DNA of 64,000 bases from Heterotrichella gracilis (lineage: Eukaryota > Sar > Xanthophyceae > Tribonematales > Xanthonemataceae), in NCBI GenBank assembly GCA_032358255.1, contig JAULBX010008995.1, forward strand, positions 48,367 to 112,366. Reading direction: 5' to 3'. The notes under the pieces were generated by a model. The model had not been told where the DNA came from. It searched no databases and saw nothing but the letters and a program-made list of their open reading frames with translations. Shown in pieces: positions 1 through 8,899 of this stretch (positions are counted from its first letter, which is position 1; each line of letters opens with the position of its first letter). Made by a program: the position numbers and the translations under genes.

Positions 1-1
1 T

Positions 2-1357
2 CAGGGTTCTAGAACAGTAACTAACCTGGAAACACATATCATGGGAGGTGCTGATTTATCAATGACGGCGACTAATGTTGCTGTTGGAGTATATGGAGTT
101 GGATCAACTAGTGTAACCACGCCTGTTAGCATAGATACTACGTCAGGTGGAAATACTTATAAAATTAAAAGATTACCTCAAATAATTTATTTAGGAGAGG
201 GAGGATGTTATTGGCAAGATGGTGGAATTGATCAAGCGCCTAGTGTGTTAAACACATTTTATATTGATGACTTAAATAATACAGCTTCTGGTTGTATTAC
301 AGTGTCGGAACCTAAAACATACACGCAAGGAGGTTCATATTCATTTACTAAAATAATAACGGTTCCATCAGGATATTATTTTAATTCTAATGTAACATCA
401 GGCGCTTTTACATCAACATTACAGGGATACTCAGTAACTAATGTAACAATGGGAGGTGGCACATATCCTTCTACTATTACAATAGAAATTACAGTGGGTT
501 CACAGGCAAATGCAAACACTGATAGATATATTACATGGAATAGTTCTTCGGTTGTTGCAGTTATTCCAGTCGCTCAACATTATTATTTATTAGCGCCTCC
601 TGGAGATTCAGCGATATTAGATGATGGTACTGATGGTACTTTAAATAGTACTAAAACCACAAGTCAATTAATAGGATCGACATATTCGTTCCCTGTCACA
701 ATAACTGCTAACAGTGGTTATTATTTTACACAAAGTGAAGTTAATGGTTTAAGTCTTAATGTAAGTGCGGGAAATACACCTTCTAGAATTCAATTAAGTA
801 ACAAAGTTTTAGTAAATCCTACAACAGTTACTGCAACTATTACAGATACTAGTTTTCCTAGTGGTGGTGGAACAACGACAATATATTGGAACGGTGGTGC
901 CATATTGCAGCCGTTTGTAACGTTTGAATCAAATATATCTGGTAGTAATACTGCTACTCTAACACCAAATACTTCAGGATATAATGGAGCCCCTACATCA
1001 GCATCTAATAATAGTGTTAATATTATTAGAATTAACGGATCTTCTAATCGATATTTGCATCTAAATTTATCAGTTACTGGGCCTACGGGTACTGGAAGTG
1101 GTTCATTATCTATCACTCCTTCGGGAGCTAATCCAGGGTCAATCATAAGTGGAAACATGCTATCTGTAAGTACCCCGACGTATAATACGGTTTCTTCAGG
1201 TGGAAGTTATTATTTGACGCCAGGAACATACCAAATTTCTTTAGGTGCTAGTATTTCTGGAGTTAATAACGGTAATTCGTATACTTTTTCGAGTGCAACT
1301 GTTCGATATTCAACTTCATTAGCAAATAATAATCCATGGGAGCTAGCTTCGTACTAA
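2..1357 (+). CDS. Tail fibre/adhesin-like protein, 5' truncated
   Basis: The reading frame is open to the left edge of the window, so the true start lies outside; the first internal ATG is at 41. The visible part is rich in Gly, Ser, Thr, Asn and Tyr with very few charged residues, typical of extracellular beta-rich phage fibres. Two related modules of about 100 residues are visible, each with a Tyr-Ser-Phe strand followed by a Ser-Gly-Tyr-Tyr-Phe turn (near residues 97-110 and 215-230 counted from the internal ATG). No enzymatic motif is seen. It is followed closely by a membrane-anchored protein and a large virion protein. Function in host adhesion is inferred from composition and position only. 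Confidence 0.5.
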   Translation, partial: QGSRTVTNLETHIMGGADLSMTATNVAVGVYGVGSTSVTTPVSIDTTSGGNTYKIKRLPQIIYLGEGGCYWQDGGIDQAPSVLNTFYIDDLNNTASGCITVSEPKTYTQGGSYSFTKIITVPSGYYFNSNVTSGAFTSTLQGYSVTNVTMGGGTYPSTITIEITVGSQANANTDRYITWNSSSVVAVIPVAQHYYLLAPPGDSAILDDGTDGTLNSTKTTSQLIGSTYSFPVTITANSGYYFTQSEVNGLSLNVSAGNTPSRIQLSNKVLVNPTTVTATITDTSFPSGGGTTTIYWNGGAILQPFVTFESNISGSNTATLTPNTSGYNGAPTSASNNSVNIIRINGSSNRYLHLNLSVTGPTGTGSGSLSITPSGANPGSIISGNMLSVSTPTYNTVSSGGSYYLTPGTYQISLGASISGVNNGNSYTFSSATVRYSTSLANNNPWELASY

Positions 1358-1369
1358 ACTTAATTTAAA

Positions 1370-2200
1370 ATGAATAAATACATAAAATATTATCAGACCC
1401 TAAAGTCTAAAATTTCAAGAACAACCCTAATTTTTATTGGGGTTGTTATTCTTATTTTATTATTATTGCAACAATGTAACTCAAATGCTTCTCTTAAAAG
1501 AGAAATCAAACAGGTTCAAATGGTCGCAGACAGGGAACTTAATAATTACAAAGCAGGTCAAGATACTATTAGAATTGAAAGAAATAAAAATGGAGAACTA
1601 GTTGCACAGAAATTAGCATACGAATTCGATATTAATTCCTTAACTGATTCTAATAAAAAGGCAATTACAGATTATCAAAGAGCACTAAATTTAACGAAAG
1701 ACATTAAGAATATTAATTCACTACTAAGAACTGAGATTAGAGTTAAAGATTCAATCATTAATTCAAAAGGTACTGTAATTACATTAACTGATTCTACATC
1801 AACAATTAAATTCGATGATGTAAAAAATTGGGATAAATATAACTGGAGAAGATTCAATGGAACCCTAGATGTTTTAAGAAACAAGAAAACAAATAGTCTT
1901 TCAGTTACTTCTAGTCGATTCGATTTCGAACAAGGTATCGAATTAAAAGCCGCAATCTTAAATGAAAACGGAGTTAACTCACTAAAGATAACAACACCTT
2001 ACCCTGGAATTGAATTTACAAATATTGAAAATATTAATTTAGTTAACGATAAACTAAATCAAAAAAATGAAAAGAAAGCTGGATTTTCTATTGGAATCGG
2101 CGCTGGATATGGAATTAATTTAACACCAAATAGCGTAATAACAGTAGGACCTCAAATTGGAATTGGATTATATTGGTCCCCAAAATGGCTTAGATTTTAA
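1370..2200 (+). CDS. Membrane-anchored coiled-coil protein, possible spanin-like or DUF6808-like
   Basis: The protein has 276 residues. A basic N-terminus is followed by one hydrophobic segment (about residues 18-35) ending in Gln-Gln-Cys, then a charged helical stretch (about 40-130) and a Gly-rich amphipathic C-terminus ending in aromatic/basic residues. This architecture (one membrane anchor, periplasmic coiled coil, beta-like tail) is common in phages of Bacteroidota and could bridge inner and outer membranes as a spanin, but no spanin signature is diagnostic. The Cys is not in a good lipobox. It lies 12 bp after the fibre gene and 14 bp before the next virion gene. Confidence 0.4.
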   Translation: MNKYIKYYQTLKSKISRTTLIFIGVVILILLLLQQCNSNASLKREIKQVQMVADRELNNYKAGQDTIRIERNKNGELVAQKLAYEFDINSLTDSNKKAITDYQRALNLTKDIKNINSLLRTEIRVKDSIINSKGTVITLTDSTSTIKFDDVKNWDKYNWRRFNGTLDVLRNKKTNSLSVTSSRFDFEQGIELKAAILNENGVNSLKITTPYPGIEFTNIENINLVNDKLNQKNEKKAGFSIGIGAGYGINLTPNSVITVGPQIGIGLYWSPKWLRF

Positions 2201-2214
2201 AAAATTATAAAGAA

Positions 2215-4278
2215 ATGGCAAAATCATCAAGATTCCTAAGAATAGACGATGACGTTCTAATGGAATTCATCTATCACGATCAATCAAATGTAGATTTGGT
2301 AAAGATCGAAAATGATAATAATGGAAGTCAACTTAAGTATTTGAATACTGTTGACGGTGATGATAGTGCTTCTAGATTTTTAATTCACGAACTTGGAGCT
2401 GATGTTGTAGAATTTACAGTGACAACTTCAAATGGATACGTTGTTATAAATAACTTTGCAAGTAGACAATTATTACTAGCAAACGGAAAAACATATAAAT
2501 TCGACTTAACAGATTCTAGTATTAATAATCCTGCTGGATTTAATATTCCAAATGGGAATGGATATTTAGTAGGACAAATTTATATTTATACACCAACTAC
2601 TAACGGTAAATATTCATATGAATATTCAAACCTTACAGGTACTGCATTTATTGGAGGTCAAATTGAAGTTTCAAATAGAGCAAACTCTTTATTTTCTGTT
2701 CCATTAGCTGAAACTGGTAATGACATTAAAACAGGCGCTGGAGAAATTGGAAGATATTATGCAGTTCCTGCTGGTATTGAAGGTACTATGGCCCTTCTTG
2801 CAAATGGTTTAAATTACTTAGATTCTACAGAATGGGAAGGTACAAATACTTCTGGACTTACAGTTGTTTCAACCAATGATGTTCAAGCAGTATGGTATGA
2901 CACTATAAAATTACACTTAAGAACTGGATATTCTTTTAGCGGAAGAGGATATGATGGATTCTTGTTTCAAACTAAAATTAAAAGAAATTCTGGGGTTTAT
3001 AACTATTTTAACTCGACAGTTTACTTAAATAGTTCAAGCTTTGAAATTCAAAATCCAAATCCTTTCATATTAGGAGAAACATCATATTCAAAATATATTG
3101 AAATTAAAGTACCATCGTTAGTTCAAATGTTTTCGACAAATACTAACGAAGAATTTAAAGATACATTCTTTGGAATTCAAGGAACTTCAGATTCGATTTC
3201 TAGTTCAATAAATTATGAATTTGATTTTAAATTAATTAGCAGTGTTTTTACTGATAATGGATACGAATATATTAAATTAGGAGAGGGAAAATCAGTAGTA
3301 CTTCCAAGAGAAGATGAATTCGTCGACCTATCAGTTAATATAGAACATGCAACTGATGGAGATTACTTCAATATCTTTGGAACTAAGGATGGATCAATTG
3401 CTGGATTTGAAAACTATATTAATAGTAGAATGCAAACTTCCGGAGATGATTTAACAGTTTTCTATGAAGTTCAAGTAAGCGAACAGTTGGGTCTTAATTA
3501 TATTAATACTTTTACAAACACGTTTACACAAACTGCTGAATTTGATAAACCAATCGTATTCAGACCCGTGATTATGAACTCTTCGATTTCAAGTAACTTT
3601 TTATTAAGTGTTAATATGAGAGTTTACAATGAAACCGATAATACTCAAATTGTAAAAACAGCATCTTTAATATATGGACAACCAAAAAAATATGGTAAGA
3701 AATTATTAAAGTTAAACTTAAATTCTAATTTCTCACCAACTGTAGTTTATAATACTCTACCGAATACTAGTGTTAATAGAGAACTTAATGCATTTGTTAA
3801 CTCAATTAGGCCGACTGTAGGAGAAACTAAATATGTTCCTGTTGCTCTTGATACTTATGGTATTATGGCTGGAAGTACTGGAGTTACCGTCGATGGAGCA
3901 AATACAAATTCAACTAACGGATTTATTTACGAAAAAGAGGGAATTGGAACTATCAATCTTTCAAAAGTTTCAGATAACTTTGTTAAATTTAAAGTTGTTC
4001 AACCTGACGGAGATACATTAAAGTCGATCAGTTTGGTAAACGCTGAAGATATGGTTCTAATTATTAAAAGTGGGGCTATTGAACAAAGAATCTCACATGA
4101 CCCTGGATTTCCAGGAGTTGATATGGGAGCTGGAGAAGTTTTCTTTAAAATACCAAAAGCAGTTGCAGTTAGATTTGATCAGTCAGATGCTAATCAATAC
4201 GCAGATAAATTTTATATCAATATTAAAAACGGAAGTACAGAATCATTATTGTACTTTGGAAATGTTAACATCATATAA
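2215..4278 (+). CDS. Large virion protein, probably tail or baseplate associated
   Basis: This 687-residue protein is beta-rich with high Asn, Ser, Tyr and Gly content and no signal peptide, membrane segment or enzymatic motif. Length and composition fit a structural protein of the tail tip, fibre or baseplate. It overlaps the start of the next gene (tube-like protein) at ATAATG, indicating translational coupling in a structural operon. I do not recognise a specific T4 homologue, so the assignment rests on context. Confidence 0.4.
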   Translation: MAKSSRFLRIDDDVLMEFIYHDQSNVDLVKIENDNNGSQLKYLNTVDGDDSASRFLIHELGADVVEFTVTTSNGYVVINNFASRQLLLANGKTYKFDLTDSSINNPAGFNIPNGNGYLVGQIYIYTPTTNGKYSYEYSNLTGTAFIGGQIEVSNRANSLFSVPLAETGNDIKTGAGEIGRYYAVPAGIEGTMALLANGLNYLDSTEWEGTNTSGLTVVSTNDVQAVWYDTIKLHLRTGYSFSGRGYDGFLFQTKIKRNSGVYNYFNSTVYLNSSSFEIQNPNPFILGETSYSKYIEIKVPSLVQMFSTNTNEEFKDTFFGIQGTSDSISSSINYEFDFKLISSVFTDNGYEYIKLGEGKSVVLPREDEFVDLSVNIEHATDGDYFNIFGTKDGSIAGFENYINSRMQTSGDDLTVFYEVQVSEQLGLNYINTFTNTFTQTAEFDKPIVFRPVIMNSSISSNFLLSVNMRVYNETDNTQIVKTASLIYGQPKKYGKKLLKLNLNSNFSPTVVYNTLPNTSVNRELNAFVNSIRPTVGETKYVPVALDTYGIMAGSTGVTVDGANTNSTNGFIYEKEGIGTINLSKVSDNFVKFKVVQPDGDTLKSISLVNAEDMVLIIKSGAIEQRISHDPGFPGVDMGAGEVFFKIPKAVAVRFDQSDANQYADKFYINIKNGSTESLLYFGNVNII

Positions 4279-4829
4279 TGATTCTAAATAGTAGAAATAA
4301 TTTATTCAACTTTAAATTCCCAAGGACTTTTATTCCTAAGGAAGTTGCTGACAAGTATCGTAAGTATTTGAATAGAATGCCAGGTAATTTAATTACTGAG
4401 CCAATTGATTTTGTTAACTACTCAATTCAAGGTGTAAATATGCCAGGAGTTTCATTTGATCCGATTCAGGTTTCACCAAATGATGGTACAATAACATATC
4501 ATAGAGGTTCTATTCCAATACAAAATACAATTGATCGTCAGTTTAAAGTTACAATGCAACTTTTAGATGGTTACATTAATTATTGGATCCTACAAGATAC
4601 TCTTTTGTATTATTATTCAAAGGCAGTTAAAGAGCCCTGGATAAACGATATTAAATTGCAAATCATGGATGCTGAAGGAATTCATATCATCAGCGCTGTA
4701 TTTGAAAAACCAATTATGAATTCGATATCAGAACTTGATTTGAATATGAGTTCTAACGTAGCTGAATTTACAACATTTGATGTTAACTTCTATTATAATA
4801 AATTTAATATAGCATTAGAAATAGATTAA
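4278..4829 (+). CDS. Tail-tube-fold protein (gp19/gp54-like)
   Basis: The 183-residue protein follows the pattern of T4 tube-family proteins: an N-terminal Phe-rich strand, a Met-Pro-Gly-Val loop near residue 55, a central strand ending in a Leu-Leu-Asp-Gly-Tyr-X-Asn-Tyr-Trp segment, and a C-terminal Phe-Asp-Val-Asn-Phe-Tyr-Tyr strand like the closing strand of gp19. The gene for the tail sheath lies at the other end of the window, so the main tube protein would be expected there; this copy, beside fibre/baseplate-type genes, could be a baseplate tube initiator of the gp54 type. Family recognition is by pattern only. Confidence 0.45.
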   Translation: MILNSRNNLFNFKFPRTFIPKEVADKYRKYLNRMPGNLITEPIDFVNYSIQGVNMPGVSFDPIQVSPNDGTITYHRGSIPIQNTIDRQFKVTMQLLDGYINYWILQDTLLYYYSKAVKEPWINDIKLQIMDAEGIHIISAVFEKPIMNSISELDLNMSSNVAEFTTFDVNFYYNKFNIALEID

Positions 4830-4838
4830 GATATATAA
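4830..4838 (+). promoter_or_regulatory. GATATATAA late-promoter-like motif
   Basis: One copy of the nine-base motif that precedes most virion genes here. It ends only 4 bases before the ATG at 4843, closer than the usual 18-33 bases, so it may be a chance match or give a leaderless transcript. Confidence 0.3.
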
Positions 4839-4842
4839 GTAT

Positions 4843-5205
4843 ATGAAAACATTTTTAGATTATATGGCTGAAGAGAATATTACTCCAGTCGAATTACAGA
4901 TATTAAATGAGTCTCTTCAAACCGAATGGACTGAAGAACTTGAGGCTAAAGTTGATGCAGCATTAGATGAATTCTCTAAAACCTATAAAAATGAAGATGG
5001 AACTTACAATGTTCAAAGATTCAATGAAGAGATTACTAATGAAGGTATTTTAGGAAGTATCTTTGGTGGACTTGCAGGTTTTGCTCTTGGTAAAACTATC
5101 GGTAAAACTGTTGCAAATATCTTAGGAATCCAAAGTGGCGTAATGTACGACATGTTAACTTCAAGATTAGTTGGTGCCGCTCTTGGTGCTTCTCTTGGTA
5201 AATAA
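4843..5205 (+). CDS. Small head-type protein with capsid-targeting-like N-terminus and glycine-zipper tail
   Basis: The 120-residue protein begins MKTFLDYMAEE, close to the T4 capsid-targeting peptide of internal proteins, and has further candidate gp21-type cleavage sites (small or aliphatic residue, any residue, Glu) at ILNES and EITNEG. The acidic middle is followed from about residue 70 by a hydrophobic Gly-rich segment with repeated GxxxG spacing (GGLAGFALGKTIGKTV). If cleaved at ITNE, a membrane-active peptide of roughly 50 residues would be released. It could be a prohead core protein or an injected peptide. The role is inference; no homologue is recognised. Confidence 0.45.
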   Translation: MKTFLDYMAEENITPVELQILNESLQTEWTEELEAKVDAALDEFSKTYKNEDGTYNVQRFNEEITNEGILGSIFGGLAGFALGKTIGKTVANILGIQSGVMYDMLTSRLVGAALGASLGK

Positions 5206-5212
5206 TTTCTAA

Positions 5213-5869
5213 ATGAATTTCGTAACAATTGACTTTTCTTTAAATTCTCCAGGTATTTGTATCTTTTCAGATAACAAGTACAATTTTATTGGGTATTTAA
5301 AACCAAATTCTGGAACTAAAGCAGAACAAAAGATTCAAGAGGAATTAAATCTACTCGAAGATACACAGATCTCTCATCAACCAGACTGGACTAATAACGA
5401 AGCTTACTCAAAGAGCGAAATGATTAAGATCCAAAGACACACTCAAACCGCAAACGATATCATTAATATGATTATTGAAATTGCAGGCAATGAAACTCCT
5501 TTTGTGATTGCTTTTGAAGGTTCTTCTTATGGTTCTTCTGCTGGAACTAACAATATTATTGACATGGCTGCTGGTGCCGCAATCTTAAAGATGGAAATGA
5601 TGTCGAGGCTTGAAGTCTTAGACATGATGACAATTGCTCCTTCGACAATTAAGAAACATGCTGGAAAAGGTAACATGAAAAAGGACGAGCTGTGGGTTAA
5701 ATTCCTGGAAAATATTCTTAATGATTCTTCGTTGGAAAACTCGTCACTGCTTAGATTCTGTCAAAACGAAATCGGTTCGGTTAAAAAAGTCCCGAAACCT
5801 CTTGATGACTTAGTGGACGCTTACTTTTTAAATCATTTAGCCAGAAGTTTATTTTACCCAGAGGCTTAA
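5213..5869 (+). CDS. RuvC-like Holliday-junction resolvase/nuclease
   Basis: The 218-residue protein has an RNase H-like fold signature as in RuvC: an N-terminal strand with Asp (TIDFSLNSPGI, Asp at residue 7), a second acidic strand (AFEGSSYG, near residue 103), a Lys-rich TIKKHAGKGNMKKDE segment and a C-terminal DDLVDAYFL helix supplying acidic residues. In T4, branched DNA is resolved by gp49 (endonuclease VII); a RuvC-type enzyme would do the same job here before packaging. It lies just upstream of the gp32 promoter region. Assignment is from motif order, not alignment. Confidence 0.65.
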   Translation: MNFVTIDFSLNSPGICIFSDNKYNFIGYLKPNSGTKAEQKIQEELNLLEDTQISHQPDWTNNEAYSKSEMIKIQRHTQTANDIINMIIEIAGNETPFVIAFEGSSYGSSAGTNNIIDMAAGAAILKMEMMSRLEVLDMMTIAPSTIKKHAGKGNMKKDELWVKFLENILNDSSLENSSLLRFCQNEIGSVKKVPKPLDDLVDAYFLNHLARSLFYPEA

Positions 5870-5996
5870 AGACTTTAGTTATATTCACTATGTGAGATTT
5901 TGTTTCAAAAGTACTTAAAAATATTTTATAAACAAAAAAGAGAGTCTTCAGGTGTCACATCTCCCAAATAAAAAAGATATATATTATTATAGAAAG

Positions 5997-6025
5997 TGAA
6001 ACAAAATATTCATTCTCTATATAAC
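5997..6025 (+). promoter_or_regulatory. TGAAAC-N17-TATAAC promoter of gene 32
   Basis: TGAAAC at 5997-6002 and TATAAC at 6020-6025 with exactly 17 bases between, inside the 232-base gap upstream of the ssDNA-binding protein gene. It is one of seven sites with the same spacing in this window, all in front of replication, sigma or metabolism genes. Confidence 0.65.
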
Positions 6026-6101
6026 TATCATAAGTTAATTAAAGGGCCCTTAAAAACTTAGAACAATTAAAGTATTAACAAAAATTAAAGCAATTAAAGA
6101 C

Positions 6102-7037
6102 ATGGCAGAATTTGACATTTTTAATCTAGGAGTTTCCGATGTTGAAACTCACGAAACACAAGCTTCATCTGGAAGCGATCTTTACAAACCTACAGCAGAC
6201 GATGGTAAAGATGGAACATACAAAGCAATGATTCGCTTCGTTCCAAATCCTTCAAACCCAAGAAATTCATTAGTAAAAAAGTACGTACACTGGTTAACAA
6301 ACGCAAGTGGTGACGGTAAAATGGTAGACTCTCCATCGACAGTTGGCGATAAATGCCCTATCGCAGACGTATTCTTTAAATTACGTAAAAGTGATTCAGC
6401 AGTAGACCGTAAAATGAGTGATAAACTTAAAAGACGCGAACAATATTTCGCTCTTGTTAAGATTATTAAAGACCCACAAAACCCAGAATTAGAAGGTCAA
6501 TATAAGATCTTTAAATTCGGTTACAAAATCAAAGAGAAAATTGACGAAGAATTAAAACCAGCATTTGGTGAGCCAACTCAAGTATTTGACTTATTTGCAG
6601 GTAAAAACTTTGAGTTAATTATTACTCGTCAGGGAGATTTTAACAACTACGATAAATCTAAATTCTCTTCTAAAACGAGTCCAATCGATATGAATGGTAC
6701 TCCAGCAGAAAGAAATGCAGAAACAATGGGAACTATTAAAGCTGAATTAGATGCAGCTCCAAGTTTAGAACCATACGAATACAAAGCATGGGATCAAGAA
6801 ACATTAGATTTCGTTAATAGTATCTTAAGAAACTATTTAAACCCAGGAGATTCTTTAGATAGTGTGGTTAATAAACCAGCTGCTAAAAAAGCCCCAGCAA
6901 AAACTGAAAAAGTAGCTGAATCGGCTAATGGATCTTCAGATTTTGAATTTCCTGAATCAATGACATCAAGTCCAGCTTCTACAAATGTAGATTCATCAGA
7001 CGACTTAGATGATTTCTTAAATGATTTAGATATTTAA
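6102..7037 (+). CDS. 32: Single-stranded DNA-binding protein gp32
   Basis: The 311-residue protein has the layout of T4 gp32: an N-terminal cooperativity region, an OB-type core with the RREQYFALVKIIKDPQNPE segment (around residues 110-130), and a Ser/Asp-rich acidic tail ending DDLDDFLNDLDI that in T4 contacts other replication proteins. T4 gp32 binds Zn through one His and three Cys in its core; here only one Cys (DKCPI, near residue 86) is visible, so the zinc site seems to be missing. It coats ssDNA during replication, recombination and repair. It has its own promoter (5997) and a strong terminator (7058). Confidence 0.85.
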   Translation: MAEFDIFNLGVSDVETHETQASSGSDLYKPTADDGKDGTYKAMIRFVPNPSNPRNSLVKKYVHWLTNASGDGKMVDSPSTVGDKCPIADVFFKLRKSDSAVDRKMSDKLKRREQYFALVKIIKDPQNPELEGQYKIFKFGYKIKEKIDEELKPAFGEPTQVFDLFAGKNFELIITRQGDFNNYDKSKFSSKTSPIDMNGTPAERNAETMGTIKAELDAAPSLEPYEYKAWDQETLDFVNSILRNYLNPGDSLDSVVNKPAAKKAPAKTEKVAESANGSSDFEFPESMTSSPASTNVDSSDDLDDFLNDLDI

Positions 7038-7057
7038 TATAATTTAGGTAAGATTAG

Positions 7058-7087
7058 AGGGTCAAGTGTAAACTTGACCCTTTTTTT
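7058..7087 (+). terminator. Rho-independent terminator after gene 32
   Basis: A perfect 9-bp stem AGGGTCAAG/CTTGACCCT with a short loop is followed by a run of seven T. It isolates gene 32 from the primase gene. Confidence 0.85.
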
Positions 7088-7102
7088 CCTATATAATAAG
7101 AT

Positions 7103-8227
7103 ATGCAAAATCAAAAAATAACAGAAGAACTTAAAGCAAAAATCAGGAGCTTAGTAAAACAAGCAATTGTAAAGGCACATCATGAGCCGAGCAAACACAT
7201 GATTAAAGAGATGCCAGGTAGAATTACAATGGCATGCCCTTATTGCGGTGACTCAAGTACCGACCATAAAAAGAAACGTGGTAATTTATATTGGGACACT
7301 TTGCAATACCATTGCTTTAACTGTTCAACTCACTCAAATGCATATCAATTATTAAAAGACCATCACATCAAGTTTCAAAGCACTGATGATTCCATCCAAG
7401 TTATTGATTACATTCAAGAGCATAAAATGGAAACCAATGACATTGAAGTTCTTGAGCATGATGTTTTTAAAATGACTCATGATTTATCTCCAACTCGAGC
7501 TCAAATTAGAGAATGGTTTGGATTTAAAGAAATAGAAGCTGGAGATCCAGCATTCTTTTACCTAAGAAAACGTTTGCTCTCTAATAAATTAGATCGCTTC
7601 ATGTATTCTCCAAAAGATAAAAGAATCGTTGTATTAAATCTAGCACCCCAAGATAAAGTGATCGGGTTTCAAACCAGATCCCTTGAAAAGAAGGCAAATT
7701 CTCGATATTTAACATATGACCTTGAAAAGATATATGAAGAGGCAAAGCTGGAGTTAACTCTAAGTGAAGAAGAATTAGTAAGCGTTAAGAAACTTTCAAC
7801 TCTTTTCGGTGTTATGCTAGTTGATTTCCAGAGAGAAGTTACAATGTTCGAAGGACCTATCGATGCAATGTTTATATCAAATTCAATAGGACTTGCAACT
7901 GCAGGTCGATCAACTACAGAATTTGATGAGATACCGACAATTCGATATATGTTCGATAATGATACTACTGGTAAAAAGAAAATGATGGAGAAACTAAAAC
8001 GAGGCAAGAAGATTTTTACATGGGAAAAGTTCTTTAAAGATACTAAGATTGATTTGGAATGGGATAAATTCCTATCGAAAATGGACAAAAATGAAAGGGA
8101 TAAATATCCTAAACAAATAGGTGATTTAAACGATTTAGTTATTTCGGCATGGATTACAAAGAATTCATGTTTATCTAAAATAAATGATTATTTTTCGGAT
8201 TCAAAACTTGATGCATATCACTTATGA
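7103..8227 (+). CDS. 61: DNA primase gp61
   Basis: The 374-residue protein has a zinc ribbon at the N-terminus (CPYC, Cys45/48, and CFNC, Cys71/74), then a TOPRIM-type catalytic core with FEGPIDAMF (glutamate near residue 251) and MFDNDTTG (acidic pair near residue 280). This is the DnaG/gp61 layout that makes RNA primers on the lagging strand with helicase gp41. Its stop overlaps the start of the next small gene by ATGA. It starts 15 bases after the gene 32 terminator; a TATAAT at 7092 is preceded by a poor -35, so the promoter is uncertain. Confidence 0.85.
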   Translation: MQNQKITEELKAKIRSLVKQAIVKAHHEPSKHMIKEMPGRITMACPYCGDSSTDHKKKRGNLYWDTLQYHCFNCSTHSNAYQLLKDHHIKFQSTDDSIQVIDYIQEHKMETNDIEVLEHDVFKMTHDLSPTRAQIREWFGFKEIEAGDPAFFYLRKRLLSNKLDRFMYSPKDKRIVVLNLAPQDKVIGFQTRSLEKKANSRYLTYDLEKIYEEAKLELTLSEEELVSVKKLSTLFGVMLVDFQREVTMFEGPIDAMFISNSIGLATAGRSTTEFDEIPTIRYMFDNDTTGKKKMMEKLKRGKKIFTWEKFFKDTKIDLEWDKFLSKMDKNERDKYPKQIGDLNDLVISAWITKNSCLSKINDYFSDSKLDAYHL

Positions 8228-8442
8228 TAAAAAAAGATTTTTTACAAATGATCGAAGAGCAATTCGAAGACTTTGAAAACGAAAGAAACAAGAGAAAAAA
8301 CCTAAAGTTGATGATTGATTTCATGTCAACTAATATTTCTCATGAAGGCAAAGAATTTACAATGACAAAACCGAAACTTAAGGCAAAGTTTAAAAGTTCG
8401 GTATACATTAAAGAAACAAACAAGGGAAATTCACTTTTTTAA
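8224..8442 (+). CDS. Small basic protein with clamp-binding-like C-terminus
   Basis: The 72-residue protein is highly charged, mostly Lys and Glu, predicted helical, and ends KGNSLF. The same Leu-Phe ending is found on the DNA polymerase C-terminal piece, RNase H and the gp33-like protein in this window, and resembles sliding-clamp-binding peptides. It overlaps the primase stop by 4 bases and precedes uvsY, so it belongs to a replication operon. No family is recognised. Confidence 0.5.
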   Translation: MIKKDFLQMIEEQFEDFENERNKRKNLKLMIDFMSTNISHEGKEFTMTKPKLKAKFKSSVYIKETNKGNSLF

Positions 8443-8453
8443 AGCAAAATTAT

Positions 8454-8882
8454 ATGACAGAATCCAAAGATAAAATTCAGCAACTTGATCAGTATTTAAT
8501 TAAACAGAGAGAGGATTGGACTTCTAAAATAAAAGGATTAACCGAAGAATTAAAACTAGGTAATAATCTAGAAGGCGTAAGCGCTTACACACTTAGTTAT
8601 CGCCAAATACTGGTTGAACACTTAGCAACCATGGGGAATCGTATCAAATCCCAAAAAGCAACAGTAGACAAGAGATATAAAGATAAATGGGTTGAATACT
8701 ATAGTTATGACTATAAATTAACCGATAAAATGCGAGAAAAGTTTGTTGAAGCAGACATCGCAGATGATACAACTATCCTTGAGTTATTAGTGACTCAAAA
8801 AAGTTTTTTTGAGGGATCAATTAAGACACTTGATAATATGGGCTTTGCAATAAAGAATCGTCTAGATATTTCAAGGTTGTAA
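8454..8882 (+). CDS. uvsY: Recombination mediator UvsY
   Basis: The 142-residue, mostly helical protein matches the size of T4 UvsY (137). The C-terminal segment with FFEGSIKTLDNMGFAIKNR parallels the T4 UvsY C-terminus, which carries a closely related GFAIK motif. UvsY loads UvsX recombinase onto gp32-coated ssDNA. It sits directly upstream of uvsW; T4 also has uvsY and uvsW close together. Recognition is from pattern and context. Confidence 0.7.
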   Translation: MTESKDKIQQLDQYLIKQREDWTSKIKGLTEELKLGNNLEGVSAYTLSYRQILVEHLATMGNRIKSQKATVDKRYKDKWVEYYSYDYKLTDKMREKFVEADIADDTTILELLVTQKSFFEGSIKTLDNMGFAIKNRLDISRL

Positions 8883-8899
8883 AAAAGATCGAATGAAGT

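Noticed and set aside
790-1158. 122-codon minus-strand open frame
   Set aside because: Pro/Val-rich antisense of the fibre gene; composition is a shadow of the Gly/Thr-rich coding strand.
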